Source: Actinomyces lilanjuaniae (GTDB taxonomy: Bacteria > Actinomycetota > Actinomycetes > Actinomycetales > Actinomycetaceae). From it: a DNA stretch of 64,000 bases. The notes beneath the pieces are model-generated. The model saw only the letters and a program-made list of their open reading frames with translations, was not told the origin of the DNA and searched no databases. Made by a program: the position numbers and the translations under genes. The DNA is taken from assembly GCF_003606385.1 (NCBI RefSeq), contig NZ_CP032514.1, forward strand, positions 930,001 to 994,000, given 5' to 3'. Of this stretch, positions 1-9,665 are shown one piece after another. Positions within the stretch are counted from its first letter, which is position 1. The number at the start of each line of letters is the position of its first letter.

Positions 1-180
1 CGCACCACGGCGCGCACCGCCGCGTTCATGCCCTGGGCGTCGCCCCGGAGGTGAGGACTCCGATGCGCAGGGGCTCCTGGCTGGTGTGTGCAGGGGAGCC
101 GGAGGTGGTCCCTGGCTCAGCGGGGACCGGGGTGGGGAGAGGCTGCTGGCAGGAGCAGGAGTGGCAGGTGTGACAGGCAT
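1..180 (-). CDS. pfkA: 6-phosphofructokinase, N-terminal fragment (runs off window start, frameshifted)
   Basis: Read on the minus strand, positions 67-47 encode RIGVLTS(G). One base later in phase, positions 46-1 encode GDAQGMNAAVRAVVR. Together they form the conserved glycine-rich ATP-binding N-terminus of phosphofructokinase, which phosphorylates fructose-6-phosphate in glycolysis. The two halves join if the CCCC run at 43-46 (plus strand) has lost one base. The start is uncertain: an ATG at 180 lies in yet another phase and would need a second lost base. Only about 60 residues are present. The gene diverges from sucC. Confidence 0.68.
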   Translation of the reverse strand, partial: MPVTPATPAPASSLSPPRSPLSQGPPPAPLHTPARSPCASESSPPGRRPGHERGGARRGA

Positions 181-723
181 GGTGGACAAGGTCCTTCTGC
201 GAGTGGGTCGTGTGCGTGACTGGTGGGCGCTATGTATAGCTGGTGCCTATTCTGCCCCAGGTGGTGGCCTGAGTCATCAGCGGTGAGCCCGGTTCCTCCC
301 AGCACCCTGGGGACCCTGGTCGTGTGCTCGTGCATGACCACGGACCCTGCCCAGGCGCCGGCTGCTGCCCCGGTCCCTGAATCTGGCTCTGTCTAGACAC
401 GGTGGGCAGGAGTAACGGCTAGAATCGTGGGGTGAGGCACGTGGCTGGTCGGCACCTGACCGGTACCTGGCTGGTGGTCGGCTGGTATCGGGTCGGCGGT
501 GACGGCACTGACCGCGCGTCGGTCTCGGCGAGCCGGTGCCGGCTGGCTGTGCCACCTGCTGTCGGCGAGTCGCCGGGGCGACGGCCACCATAGTCAGTCA
601 TAGTCAAGTCAGTCATTGTCGGTGACACGTCAGGGGCGCCTGTCAGCACGCCCGACGAGACCGCAACGATCGAAGAGACCGCAGAGACCACTCGGAGACA
701 CCGGAGAGGTAAGGACCAGCCGC
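181..723. other. Divergent intergenic region between pfkA and sucC
   Basis: About 540 bases with no convincing gene; the short ORFs here lack family-like sequence and overlap on both strands. It should hold the promoters of pfkA (leftward) and sucCD (rightward). A TAGAAT hexamer at 420-425 could be a -10 for sucC, but no good -35 is visible. Near 592-614 the nonamer AGTCAGTCA occurs twice, separated by TAGTCA, in the putative sucC leader. Confidence 0.4.
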
Positions 724-1959
724 ATGGATCTGTACGAGTACCAGGCTAGGGGACTGTTCGGTTCCCACGGCGTCCCGGTTCCCGGCGGGGTCGTCGCCAC
801 CACGGCGGACCAGGCGGAGACTGCCGCCCGTGACCTCCTGGGGGAGGGGGGCGGCCTCGTCGTGGTCAAGGCCCAGGTCAAGACCGGTGGGAGGGGTAAG
901 GCCGGGGGCGTCAGGCTCGCCCGCAGTCCGGCCGAGGCCCGCTCCCACGCCGAGGCGATCCTGGGCATGGACATCAAGGGGCACGTGGTGGGCAGCGTCC
1001 TGGTCTCCCAGGGTGTTGACATCGCTGAGGAGTACTACGTCTCCATCCTCCTGGACCGCGCTCGCCGCCAGTACCTGGCCATGTGCTCGCGCGAGGGCGG
1101 CATGGAGATCGAGACCCTGGCCCGGGAGCGTCCCCAGGCCCTGGCGCAGGTGCCGGTTGATCCCCTGGAGGGGCTGACCCCGCAGGTAGCCGACAGGATC
1201 GTGGAGGCAGCGGGACCCTTCCCCGGGGAAGTCGCCGCCCAGGTGGCCCTGACCATCACCCGTCTGTGGGAGGTCCTCACCGCCGAGGACGCGACGCTGG
1301 TCGAGGTCAATCCCCTGGTGCTGACCCCTCAGGGGGAGGTCCTCGCTGTGGACGGCAAGGTCACCTTGGACGACAACGCCCGTTTCCGCCACCCCGGCCA
1401 CGCCGACCTGGCCGACGTCGGTGCGCGCGACCCGCTGGAGGACAGGGCCAGGCAGGCGGGCCTCAGCTATGTGCGTCTGGACGGCCAGGTCGGCGTGCTG
1501 GGCAACGGTGCCGGGCTGGTCATGGCCACCCTCGACGTCGTCGCCGCGGCCGGGGCGAGGCACGGAGGCATGCGGCCGGCGAACTTCCTGGACCTAGGAG
1601 GTGGTTCCTCCGCACAGGCTATGGCTGCCGGCCTGGAGGTGGTCGCCTCCGACCCCCAGGTGCGTGCCATCCTCGTCAACGTCTTCGGGGGCATCACCTC
1701 CTGCGACACGGTGGCCGAGGGCATCGTGTCGGCCGTGGAGACCCTGGGCGGGCTGCCCAAGCCGGTGGTAGTGCGCCTAGACGGCAACAACGCGCCTCTG
1801 GCGCACCAGATCCTGGAGGAGGCCGCCATCGACGGCGTCACGGTGGCAGGGACCATGGACGGGGCCGCCGACCTCGTCGCCGCTGTTGCCGAGCAGAGTG
1901 CCGGGCAGGCTGCGGCCGCGCCTGCCGGGAGGACCCGAGCCGAGGAGGCCAAGCGATGA
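724..1959 (+). CDS. sucC: Succinate-CoA ligase (ADP-forming) beta subunit
   Basis: 411-residue ATP-grasp beta subunit that, with SucD, interconverts succinyl-CoA and succinate with ADP/ATP in the TCA cycle. It begins [12 protein letters not shown], the typical family start. The ATP-grasp region includes [17 protein letters not shown], and the C-terminal CoA-ligase domain carries [10 protein letters not shown]. The frame is open back to 616, but ATG 724 gives the family N-terminus and has a GA-rich stretch (GGAGAGG) upstream. The C-terminus carries an extra alanine-rich tail. It overlaps sucD by four bases (ATGA), so the two are translationally coupled. Confidence 0.95.
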   Translation: MDLYEYQARGLFGSHGVPVPGGVVATTADQAETAARDLLGEGGGLVVVKAQVKTGGRGKAGGVRLARSPAEARSHAEAILGMDIKGHVVGSVLVSQGVDIAEEYYVSILLDRARRQYLAMCSREGGMEIETLARERPQALAQVPVDPLEGLTPQVADRIVEAAGPFPGEVAAQVALTITRLWEVLTAEDATLVEVNPLVLTPQGEVLAVDGKVTLDDNARFRHPGHADLADVGARDPLEDRARQAGLSYVRLDGQVGVLGNGAGLVMATLDVVAAAGARHGGMRPANFLDLGGGSSAQAMAAGLEVVASDPQVRAILVNVFGGITSCDTVAEGIVSAVETLGGLPKPVVVRLDGNNAPLAHQILEEAAIDGVTVAGTMDGAADLVAAVAEQSAGQAAAAPAGRTRAEEAKR

Positions 1960-2894
1960 GCATCTTCCTGACTGAGGCCGACCGTGTCGTCGTCCAGGGC
2001 ATGACCGGCTCCGAGGGGCGTCGGCACACGGCCCGCATGATCAGCGCGGGCACCAGGGTGGTCGCCGGGGTCAACCCGCGCAAGGCGGGCACCACCGTCG
2101 CCTTCGACGTGGCGCCTGTCGGCCCCGGGGCGGGGCGTGTGGTCGCCGGGACGCTCGAGGTCCCTGTCCTGGGCAGCGTCGCCGAGGCCCGGGCCTCCAC
2201 CGGCGCGGAGGTTAGCGTGGTGTTCGTACCTCCCGCCGCCGCCAAGGACGCCGTGACCGAGGCCGTGGACGCCGGGGTGCGTCTGGTGGTCGTCATCACC
2301 GAGGGGATCCCCGTGGCCGACGCCACCTGGATGTGCGCCTACGCCCGGTCCAGGGGGGTTCAGGTCATCGGCCCCAACTGTCCCGGTATCATCTCCCCCG
2401 GCCGCTCCAACGTCGGTATTACCCCGCCCGACATCACCGGCCCCGGCCCTGTGGGCCTGGTCTCCAAGTCGGGCACCCTGACCTACCAGCTCATGCACGA
2501 GCTGCGGGACCTGGGCTTTACCACCTGCATCGGTATCGGCGGGGACCCGGTGGTCGGCACCACCCACATTGACGCCCTGGAGGCCTTCGAGGCGGACCCG
2601 GACACCAAGCTGGTCGTTATGATCGGGGAGATCGGCGGGGACGCGGAGGAGCGCGCCGCCGACTACATCAGCCGGTCCATGACCACCCCGGTCGTCGCCT
2701 ACGTCGCAGGCTTCACCGCCCCTGAGGGGCGGACCATGGGGCACGCCGGCGCTATTGTCTCCGGCTCCTCGGGGACGGCGCAGGCCAAGAAGATCGCTCT
2801 AGAGGCTGCGGGCGTGCGGGTGGGCGAGACACCCAGCCAGACCGCTCAGGTCGCCAGAGACCTCTACCGCCAGATGCTGGGCGAGCAGGCGTGA
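1956..2894 (+). CDS. sucD: Succinate-CoA ligase alpha subunit
   Basis: 312 residues, the normal length for SucD. The alpha subunit binds CoA and carries the phosphohistidine. Visible motifs are [14 protein letters not shown] near the N-terminus (CoA-binding Rossmann fold), [11 protein letters not shown] in the middle, and [10 protein letters not shown] near the C-terminus, which contains the active-site histidine. The start ATG 1956 overlaps the sucC stop, and the stop overlaps the GTG start of the next gene, giving a tight sucC-sucD-perM unit. Confidence 0.95.
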   Translation: MSIFLTEADRVVVQGMTGSEGRRHTARMISAGTRVVAGVNPRKAGTTVAFDVAPVGPGAGRVVAGTLEVPVLGSVAEARASTGAEVSVVFVPPAAAKDAVTEAVDAGVRLVVVITEGIPVADATWMCAYARSRGVQVIGPNCPGIISPGRSNVGITPPDITGPGPVGLVSKSGTLTYQLMHELRDLGFTTCIGIGGDPVVGTTHIDALEAFEADPDTKLVVMIGEIGGDAEERAADYISRSMTTPVVAYVAGFTAPEGRTMGHAGAIVSGSSGTAQAKKIALEAAGVRVGETPSQTAQVARDLYRQMLGEQA

Positions 2895-4255
2895 GCCCCC
2901 GGCGCCTGCGTCCTGATGACTGGGGCTGGGCACTGCGCGCCGGGGTCGAGTCGGCGGCGCTGGGGTGGGTCCTGGTCGTTCTCCTCACCGTCCTGGTTTT
3001 CCTGGCGACCTCCAGCCTGGACGCCACCGCCGCCCTGACCACCGGTGACGCCCTGCGTACCGGAACGGCCCTGTGGAGCCTGGGCTTCGGGGGGTCTCTG
3101 GGCTTGTCCCAGGCGGACAGCGGCGTCCTCAGCCTGCCCCTGACGGGTCTGACCTTGGCGCAGGCCGCCTGGACGTGGAGCTGTGTGCGCCGGGCCGACC
3201 TGCGCGGTCCCGTCTCCGGTGCGTGGACCGTCGTGTCGGCGGCGGTCGTGGCCGGGCTGGCCAGCCTGGCGGGACCACCGGGCTCGCGCACCTGGCCCGC
3301 CGTCCTGGGACTGACTGCTCTAACTGCCGTGGTGGTGGCGGTCCAGCTGCAGCGGCGTGGTCGGGGGTCTCAGAGGCTGTCCGCCTGGTGGGACCGCCGC
3401 CCCCACTGGGTCTCCCCGGGCCTGTCCCTGGCACGGGGCGCGGCGGTTGCCCTGGCTGTCCTCACTGCCGCGGTCCTGGTGGTGGCGCTGGTCTCCGGTG
3501 CCGGGCGGGCCTCACGCCTGCACGACACGCTGGCTGGCGGCGGGATCGTGTCCACCGTCGGGCTGCTCGTCCTGCAGGCAGGCTGGCTGCCGACGGCGGG
3601 TGTGTGGGCCTGCTCCTGGCTGGTGGGCTCCGGCTTCTCCGTGGGGACAGGCAGCATGTTCTCCCCGGAACGGGTCGCCGCCGGTCCTGTCCCATCGCTG
3701 CCCCTGCTGGGGCTGCTGCCCACGGCACCGGTGGGGAGGGTGGGGCTCTACCTGCCACTGGTAGTCACGGTGGCGGCCATGGTGGTCGCCTGGAGACGGC
3801 GGCACGTCCTCAGCGCCCTGCGGGTCAGGTACGCGGTAGCGGCCTCCCTGCTGGCCGGGACGGTTCTCGCCCTGACCACGGGGGTGGCGTGCCTGGCCGC
3901 CTCCGGCTCGGTGGGGCCCGGTCGCATGGTCGACGTCGGTCCGCAGACCGGCTACACCGTCCTGCTGGTCTTTCTGGAGGTCTCCGTGGGCCTGGGGGCT
4001 ACTGCGGTGCTGACACACCCCTACACCCGGACCTGGGCTACCGAGGCGGTGTCGGGGACCACCCAGGCGGCCAGCGACGCGCGCCACCGGGTGGAGGCGC
4101 GTCTGGGGTCGGCCGTGGGCTCCGGACGGTACCGGCACGCTGCCCATCCGTCCGCACCGTCCCGTGATCACGGGCGGCAGGAACGGACCCCTCAGACGGA
4201 GACGGCCGTCGGGGAGCCCGGGGAGCCGGGCAGCGGCTCCGGCTCCCCGGAGTAG
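2891..4255 (+). CDS. perM: PerM-like polytopic membrane protein (DUF6350)
   Basis: 454 residues with many hydrophobic segments from residue ~20 to ~385 and a hydrophilic, charged C-terminal tail. I identify it from position and character: DUF6350/PerM proteins lie between sucD and purN in Actinobacteria (Rv0955 in M. tuberculosis), where PerM is linked to cell division and envelope stress. The GTG start at 2891 overlaps the sucD stop (GTGA). No enzymatic motif is visible. The family assignment rests more on synteny and topology than on a motif. Confidence 0.75.
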   Translation: MSPRRLRPDDWGWALRAGVESAALGWVLVVLLTVLVFLATSSLDATAALTTGDALRTGTALWSLGFGGSLGLSQADSGVLSLPLTGLTLAQAAWTWSCVRRADLRGPVSGAWTVVSAAVVAGLASLAGPPGSRTWPAVLGLTALTAVVVAVQLQRRGRGSQRLSAWWDRRPHWVSPGLSLARGAAVALAVLTAAVLVVALVSGAGRASRLHDTLAGGGIVSTVGLLVLQAGWLPTAGVWACSWLVGSGFSVGTGSMFSPERVAAGPVPSLPLLGLLPTAPVGRVGLYLPLVVTVAAMVVAWRRRHVLSALRVRYAVAASLLAGTVLALTTGVACLAASGSVGPGRMVDVGPQTGYTVLLVFLEVSVGLGATAVLTHPYTRTWATEAVSGTTQAASDARHRVEARLGSAVGSGRYRHAAHPSAPSRDHGRQERTPQTETAVGEPGEPGSGSGSPE

Positions 4256-4372
4256 GCAGGGGTGAGGCGGGGACCGAGCGCGTGTACAGGTACTGCACCG
4301 CCCCATCAGTTCCGCCGGGGCGAGCAGGGGCCGTGCCTGGGCGGGAGCGGGCGCAGGAGGTTGCCTGGCGGA

Positions 4373-4378
4373 TACACT
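4373..4378 (+). promoter_or_regulatory. -10 element of a leaderless promoter for purN
   Basis: TACACT fits TANNNT and ends exactly six bases before the GTG at 4385, the spacing expected for transcription starting on the start codon. No good -35 is visible. The same arrangement recurs at about ten genes in this window. Confidence 0.5.
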
Positions 4379-4384
4379 GCTGCG

Positions 4385-5113
4385 GTGGGAACCAGGATGG
4401 CACCGTCGGCGACGCCCGCGGCGGCAGAGTCTGAGGCGGCAGCACCAGGCACAGTCTGTGACAGGACCGGTCCTGTGCTACGGCGTGCCCGGCTGGTGGT
4501 CCTGGTGTCGGGAGCAGGCTCCAACCTCCTGGCGCTGCTGGAGGCCTGCGAGGAGCCCTCCTACGGCGCCCAGGTAGTGGCGGTGCTTGCTGACCGCGCC
4601 TGTGCCGGGTTCGATCACGCCGCCCGGGCGGGCGTGCCTGCCCAGGTGGTGGCGCCCGGAGACTTTCCCGACCGGCCCCACTGGGACCAGGCCCTGGTGC
4701 GTGCCGTGACCGCCTGGGAGCCGGACCTGGTGGTGTGCGCGGGCTTCATGCGCCTGCTGGGTCCCGGCTTCCTGGAGCGCCTTCCCGGTCGTGTCGTCAA
4801 CACCCACCCCTCGCTGCTGCCAGACTTCCCCGGCGCTCACGCCGTCCGCGACACGCTTGCCGCCGGTGCTGACCGTTCCGGCGCCACCCTGTTCTGGGTG
4901 GACGAGGGGGTGGACACCGGTGAGCACATTGCCCAGGTGGAGGTGGAGGTCCTGCCCGGGGACACCGAGGCGACCCTCACCCAGCGGATCAAGGCGGCCG
5001 AGACCCCCCAGCTGGTGGCGCAGGTAGGGCGCCTGGCGCGTGAGATGGTGCGGGGAGAAGGTCTCCAGGGAGCAGGCGCCGGGGCCGACCCGGAGGTTGC
5101 CCAGGACGTCTAG
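4385..5113 (+). CDS. purN: Phosphoribosylglycinamide formyltransferase
   Basis: 242 residues. Transfers a formyl group from 10-formyl-tetrahydrofolate to GAR, the third step of purine synthesis. Visible motifs are VLVSGAGSNLLALLEA at the start of the fold, VVNTHPSLLPDFPGAHA with the catalytic Asn and His, and DEGVDTGEHIAQ with the catalytic Asp. I choose GTG 4385 because a TANNNT element sits six bases upstream; ATG 4397 is the alternative. The first ~35 residues precede the conserved fold and are low-complexity. In relatives purN is followed directly by purH; here a toxin island intervenes. Confidence 0.9.
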   Translation: MGTRMAPSATPAAAESEAAAPGTVCDRTGPVLRRARLVVLVSGAGSNLLALLEACEEPSYGAQVVAVLADRACAGFDHAARAGVPAQVVAPGDFPDRPHWDQALVRAVTAWEPDLVVCAGFMRLLGPGFLERLPGRVVNTHPSLLPDFPGAHAVRDTLAAGADRSGATLFWVDEGVDTGEHIAQVEVEVLPGDTEATLTQRIKAAETPQLVAQVGRLAREMVRGEGLQGAGAGADPEVAQDV

Positions 5114-5223
5114 GGCCAGTGACGGCAGATCGTGGGGTGTCCGCTCATCCGGCTCACCGCCCACGGGCAGGGCGGCCGGTTGTTGTGGTGGGTGCGGGTG
5201 TGGGGTCGGTGGGTTTTATCGGC

Positions 5224-6528
5224 TTAGGCCTCGGTTGCGTCTGCGGTTTCTGGTGGGGGTCTGGCGTGGGGTGGGGGGCTGCTGGGTCCTCTGGGTGGCT
5301 CGGGCCTTGATGTCGGCCAGGACCTCCTCGGGGTGATCTTGTGGCCCGGCCTGCCTGCCCGGGAGGGCTGGCCTGTGGCGGGTCCTGTCTGGGGCTGGGC
5401 CTGTGCTGGTGGTGTTCGTGCGGCGGTGGTGGGCGGGTGGGGGAAGGAGGCCTCGCGCAGGCTGGCGGTGCGGGCGGGGCCGGTCCCGGCGGGTGCCTCC
5501 CGCGCGGCCCGGGGCTGGCGGGTGGTGCGGGGCTGGGAGGGCTGCTGGACGCGGGCGGTGATCCTGGCCAGGACCTCCTCGCGGGTCAGCGGCCGCGACG
5601 GCTGGCCCGGCCTGTCCGTCTGGGGCGGCTGGCCCGTCTGGGGTGGTGGTACGCGCACGGCGGCGGTAGGCGGGTGGGGGAAGGAGGCCTCGCGCAGGCT
5701 GGTGGTGCGGGCAGGGTCGGCTCCGGTGGGTGCCCCGGGCTGGTCCTGGCCGGGCTGCTGGCCCCGGGTGTCCTGGCGGGTCTGGCCGTGTCCCTGCTCC
5801 TGCGCGGGTGGTGGGTGCCAGGGTGGGTGGCCTGCGGCGAGGGTGGCGGCGACGTGGGCGGGTGTCCAGGGTGGCCCCCGGGGGCTGGTGGCGCTCACCT
5901 GGGCCTGGGTGCGGGGCTCGAGCACTGTCTGGCCGTGGCGCAGGTCCTGGGCCAGGTCGGGGGAGTCTGCCAGCACCGCGCGCACCAGCAGGCGCACCCG
6001 CGCCCGCTGCTGCGGGGGGACCTGGAGGGCGGCCTGCTCCAGGACCGCGGACACGGGAGGCTGCTGGCCGCCGATGGAGGAGTTGACCGCCCCGTGGCCC
6101 AGGGAGGGCCAGCCCTCGGCGGTGGTGGCGGGGCCGCCTGGCCCCGCCAGGAGCTGGTCGGACTCGTGGAGCACCACCAGCGCCCGGTCCACATCCCGCG
6201 TCGCGGCCCGCGCGTCCTCCCGGGAGAACTGGTGCACATCCCGCAGGTCGCCCACGACCTCCTTCATGAACTCCTTGCGCCTATTCCTGGTTGCCTTGGA
6301 GGTGGGCTGGCGTCCCTGTGCCCGGTAGGTGCGGATGCCCTCCAGCAGCCTCTCCACGGACAGCAGGGACAGGGCGCTGAGTTGGCGGTCCAGCTGGCGG
6401 GTGAACTCGGAGGCCAGCTCCTGGGTGGCGGGCTGGTGGCCGGTGTGGAAGAACACCTCCACCGGCGTGGCCGAGTGCCATGCCAGCGGGCTGTCAGGCG
6501 CCGCCACCGACCCCTCCCACACCAGCAC
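5224..6528 (-). CDS. Ntox15 (Tde1-type) polymorphic toxin domain with proline-rich repeat tail
   Basis: 434-residue open frame. Residues ~20-155 resemble the all-helical Ntox15 domain (PF15604), which includes the T6SS DNase effectors Tde1/Tde2. Seen here are FTRQLDRQLSALSLLSVERLLEG, then LHESDQLLAG with the family HxxD motif (H121, D124), then LGHGAVNSSIGGQ. Residues ~160-235 form a helical linker. The rest is proline/glutamine-rich and holds two copies of an ~80-residue module (TSLREASFPHPPT ... EEVLA). The frame appears to start late. Upstream, other frames encode a hydrophobic stretch and VAGDMFTPG that rejoin this frame if single bases are missing near 6528-6531 and 6580. A missing base near 5337 would move the natural end to 5216. 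No secretion gene is adjacent. The nearby Tdi1-like immunity gene supports the call. Confidence 0.7.
   Translation of the reverse strand: MLVWEGSVAAPDSPLAWHSATPVEVFFHTGHQPATQELASEFTRQLDRQLSALSLLSVERLLEGIRTYRAQGRQPTSKATRNRRKEFMKEVVGDLRDVHQFSREDARAATRDVDRALVVLHESDQLLAGPGGPATTAEGWPSLGHGAVNSSIGGQQPPVSAVLEQAALQVPPQQRARVRLLVRAVLADSPDLAQDLRHGQTVLEPRTQAQVSATSPRGPPWTPAHVAATLAAGHPPWHPPPAQEQGHGQTRQDTRGQQPGQDQPGAPTGADPARTTSLREASFPHPPTAAVRVPPPQTGQPPQTDRPGQPSRPLTREEVLARITARVQQPSQPRTTRQPRAAREAPAGTGPARTASLREASFPHPPTTAARTPPAQAQPQTGPATGQPSRAGRPGHKITPRRSWPTSRPEPPRGPSSPPPHARPPPETADATEA
5315..5702. repeat. Two-copy ~240-bp coding repeat in the toxin tail
   Basis: A 34-base segment is identical at 5432-5465 and 5669-5702. 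A second, 16-base identity links 5315-5330 with 5566-5581, about 250 bases apart. Together they mark two copies of a module of about 80 codons in the toxin tail. The first copy encodes SLREASFPHPP ... REEVLARITARV. The second, after allowing one lost base near 5337, encodes SLREASFPHPP ... PEEVLADIKARA. Confidence 0.8.
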
Positions 6529-6714
6529 CCCTGCCCACCGGCCCGCCCTGGGGTGAACATGTCCCCAGCCACCAGCGAGGCACCAGGCCCAGGAGCCCCG
6601 CCCCCGTGGCCAGGGGCCTGGCCACCACCACCGGGCACGCCGCCAGGGGCGGCGGGACCAGCGGCGGGGCGGTGGGGCTCCCGCGCCTGCGCGACCAGCG
6701 CCACCGCCTGGGCG

Positions 6715-7532
6715 TCACGACCCCGCCCCCGGGCCACCGGGACCACCGGCGCCCTCACCCGGCGTGCCCCCGGGGCCACCAGAACCGCCCGGGCCGTCTG
6801 CGGCGATGGTGGCGGCGGCCTGCGCGGCGGCGGCGGAGAAGTCCTGCTCCAGGACGTGGTCCTGGGCCTGGGCCAGAAAAGTAAGGTGCGCGACCGCGTC
6901 CTCGATACCGACCTGGTCCAGGCTGACCCGCCCGGTGAGGCAGTAGGCCGGGGTCAGCCCGTAGACCTGGTCGGCCCCCAGGACCCCCAGGTTGTCTATG
7001 GCCCAGTCGGCCACCAGCACCCCGGTGTCGTCGTCGTCCAGGATGTCCTCCGAGGGGGAGGTCAGGGTGGTGGCCCCCATGCGCTCACGCATCACCGGGT
7101 CCGACATCCTGGCCGCCTTGCCCGCGTGGGGGCGGAGCCACCCCATCACCGGGGTAACAGTCAGCGCGGGGCCGGAGACCTCCCCCCACAGCTCCATGTC
7201 ACCCGTCGCGGAGCGGGCCAGGCACCACCACCGCTGGTGGGGAAGGGCACCTCCGTGCCCTCCAGCCACGCCTGGACCACCGGCGCCCACCGGAAGGGGT
7301 CAGTGAACCACCACCGCCCCTGCCCGAACCCCTCGAAGCCGAAGCGCTCCCACAGGTGCAGCACCGAGGCCGGAAGCACCCCACCAAAGTAGCCCACGTG
7401 CTCCTCCGTGACAGGGGCACCCACACCCATCGGCGCGTACCCCTCCTCCACCAGGTCGTCCATGTTCGCGTCCACCCACTCCGGCGTGGCGTGCAGCCAC
7501 CCCTGGTACCACTCCTGCTCACTCATCCGCAT
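6715..7532 (-). pseudogene. Tdi1-type immunity protein (GAD-like + DUF1851), frameshifted
   Basis: Two frames make one protein. From ATG 7532 (ATG 7526 also possible) the N-terminal part runs MSEQEWYQGWLHATPEWVD ... WWFTDPFRWAPVVQAWLEGT, typical of the GAD-like domain. The second frame continues with ARSATGDMELWGEVSG ... GADQVYGLTPAYCLTG ... HLTFLAQAQD, typical of the T6SS Tdi1 C-terminal domain (PF08906, DUF1851). They fuse exactly if the GGGG run at 7239-7242 (plus strand) had five bases. The end is an Ala/Gly-rich tail. This family neutralises Ntox15 DNases, matching the adjacent toxin. Here the immunity gene lies 5' of the toxin, the reverse of the usual order. In the sequence as given the protein would be truncated. 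Confidence 0.75.
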
Positions 7533-7824
7533 AACCCAACCGTAACCTTCACCACACCACCACCACAACCCCCAGGCACAAGACCCACCCCAGGCACCCC
7601 CAGACAGGGGCACCCCCACACGACCCACGCCCCGCTAGGCGCCAGGACCACGGCACCGTGTTATGACCCGGTTCCGGACCTGTGCTGAGAGGTGGTGAGC
7701 AGGTACAGTGTGTGGTGGCCGTAACTGGCGAGGGTGGGCCACCACCGGGGAGCGGCCTGGTCCGTCGTGGAGGGGACGTCGTCCGCCTGGGCGTCCCGCC
7801 AGCCCCTGCCCCAGGAGCGCCCCC

Positions 7825-9612
7825 GTGAGCACCCAGGCCCCCACCACTTCTGCCACCACCGCCCCGATCCCGACCGGCCCTGATTCCAGCCCGGTGCGGG
7901 CGGACGACCCCGACCTGCTACCCGTGCGCCGTGCCCTGGTCTCGGTCTACGACAAGACCGGTCTCGCCGACCTGGCGACCTGCCTGGTGAAGGCCGGTGT
8001 CGAGATCGTCTCCACGGGCTCCACCGCTGCCGCTATCGTCGAGGCAGGCCTGCCCGTCACCCCGGTGGAGGAGGTGACGGGCTTCCCGGAGTGCTTGGAG
8101 GGACGGGTCAAGACCCTCCACCCCCGGATTCACGCAGGCATCCTCGCTGACCGGCGCAAGCCTGACCACCTGGCCCAGCTGGAAGACCTCGACGTCACCC
8201 CCGTCGACCTGGTGGTGGTCAACCTCTACCCCTTCATCGACACGGTGGAGCGCGGCGCACCCTTTGACGCCTGCGTCGAGCAGATCGACATCGGCGGGCC
8301 TGCCATGGTGCGCGCCGCAGCCAAGAACCACCCCGGGGTGGCCGTGGTGACTGACCCGGGACGCTACGCCGAGGTCGCCCAGGCGCTCACCGCCGGGGGA
8401 TTCACCCGCTCCCAGCGCCGCAGCCTGGCTGCTGCCGCTTTTGCCCACACCGCAGCCTACGACGCCGCCGTCGCCACCTGGATGTCTACCCAGGTCCAGC
8501 AGGACCAGCGGGAGGAGGACAGCCCTGGGAGAGCTGAGTCTGCTGAGACAGCTGTGGCCGGGGACGGCGGGCACGCGCAGGCGCGCGCGGCCCTGCCCGC
8601 CTACATCGGGGCGGGCTATGAGCGCCTGTCCTTGCTGCGCTACGGGGAGAACCCCCACCAGGAGGCCGCGGTCTACCGGGCGCCGGGGGCTCGCGGCGGG
8701 GTCGCTGGTGCCCGCCAGCTGCACGGTAAGGCCATGAGCTTCAACAACTACACCGACACCGACGCGGCCCTGCGTGCCGCCTGGGACCACGGCCAGCAGG
8801 TGTGCGTAGCCGTGGTCAAGCACGCCAACCCATGCGGGATCGCCGTGTCGGCCTACGGCGACGTGGCTCAGGCCCACCGCCGTGCCCACGCCTGCGACCC
8901 CGTGTCTGCCTACGGAGGGGTCATCGCCACCAACGCCACGGTCACGGCAGCGATGGCCCAGCAGGTGCGTCCTGTCTTCACGGAGGTTGTGGCCGCCCCT
9001 GCCTTCACCGACGAGGCGGTGGAGATCCTGTCCGCCAAGAAGAACCTGCGCCTGCTCGTCGTCGAGCCCCCGCAGAGGGAGGGCTACGAGATCAGGCAGG
9101 TCTCCGGCGGTGCCGTGGTCCAGCACCGCGACGTCCTGGACGCCCCGGGCGACGACCCCTCCTCGTGGACCCTCGTGGCGGGCGAGCCGGCTGGCGACGC
9201 CGTCATGGACGACCTCCTCTTCGCCTGGCGCGCGGTACGGTCCGTACGCTCCAACGCCGTGCTCCTGGCTCGCGGCGGTGCCACTGTCGGGGTCGGCATG
9301 GGCCAGGTCAACCGGGTTGACTCCTGCAGGCTGGCCGTGGAGCGCGCCAACACCCTGGGACAGGGCGGGCAGGAGGTCCCGGGCGCAGGCGCTGAGGGTG
9401 CTCCAGGCGCTGCCCCCGAGCGGGCGCGGGGGTCCGTGGCCGCCTCCGACGCCTTCTTCCCCTTTGCCGACGGCCTCCAGGTGCTCCTGGACGCCGGGGT
9501 ACGTGCCGTCGTCCAGCCGGGAGGCTCGATCCGGGACCAGGAGGTCATTGAGGCGGCCCAGACGGCAGGAGTGACGATGTACCTCACCGGTGCCCGCCAC
9601 TTCTCCCACTGA
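7825..9612 (+). CDS. purH: Bifunctional AICAR formyltransferase / IMP cyclohydrolase
   Basis: 595 residues, catalysing the last two steps of IMP synthesis. The N-terminal cyclohydrolase domain shows [21 protein letters not shown] and [15 protein letters not shown]. The C-terminal transformylase domain shows [35 protein letters not shown] (catalytic Lys-His) and [12 protein letters not shown] 7825 is chosen because AGGAG lies seven bases upstream and the conserved fold begins about 45 codons in. A TACAGT hexamer about 120 bases upstream may be its -10, as the island has separated it from purN. Confidence 0.95.
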   Translation: MSTQAPTTSATTAPIPTGPDSSPVRADDPDLLPVRRALVSVYDKTGLADLATCLVKAGVEIVSTGSTAAAIVEAGLPVTPVEEVTGFPECLEGRVKTLHPRIHAGILADRRKPDHLAQLEDLDVTPVDLVVVNLYPFIDTVERGAPFDACVEQIDIGGPAMVRAAAKNHPGVAVVTDPGRYAEVAQALTAGGFTRSQRRSLAAAAFAHTAAYDAAVATWMSTQVQQDQREEDSPGRAESAETAVAGDGGHAQARAALPAYIGAGYERLSLLRYGENPHQEAAVYRAPGARGGVAGARQLHGKAMSFNNYTDTDAALRAAWDHGQQVCVAVVKHANPCGIAVSAYGDVAQAHRRAHACDPVSAYGGVIATNATVTAAMAQQVRPVFTEVVAAPAFTDEAVEILSAKKNLRLLVVEPPQREGYEIRQVSGGAVVQHRDVLDAPGDDPSSWTLVAGEPAGDAVMDDLLFAWRAVRSVRSNAVLLARGGATVGVGMGQVNRVDSCRLAVERANTLGQGGQEVPGAGAEGAPGAAPERARGSVAASDAFFPFADGLQVLLDAGVRAVVQPGGSIRDQEVIEAAQTAGVTMYLTGARHFSH

Positions 9613-9653
9613 CTCTGCCCTGCTCTCCCATGGCCTCCACCGGGGCGCAGCCG

Positions 9654-9659
9654 TAGACT
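9654..9659 (+). promoter_or_regulatory. -10 element of a leaderless promoter (DUF3017 gene)
   Basis: TAGACT ends six bases before GTG 9666, and there is no Shine-Dalgarno sequence in the gap. Confidence 0.5.
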
Positions 9660-9665
9660 GCAGTC

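Noticed and set aside
1266-1955. N-terminal extension of the sucD frame
   Set aside because: It overlaps sucC in another frame and is unlike SucD; the ATG at 1956 gives the exact family start.
5341-7392. 683-codon plus-strand open frame across the toxin island
   Set aside because: It mirrors the minus-strand toxin and immunity genes in very GC-rich DNA and has no family-like sequence; glycine/proline-rich composition is typical of a shadow frame.
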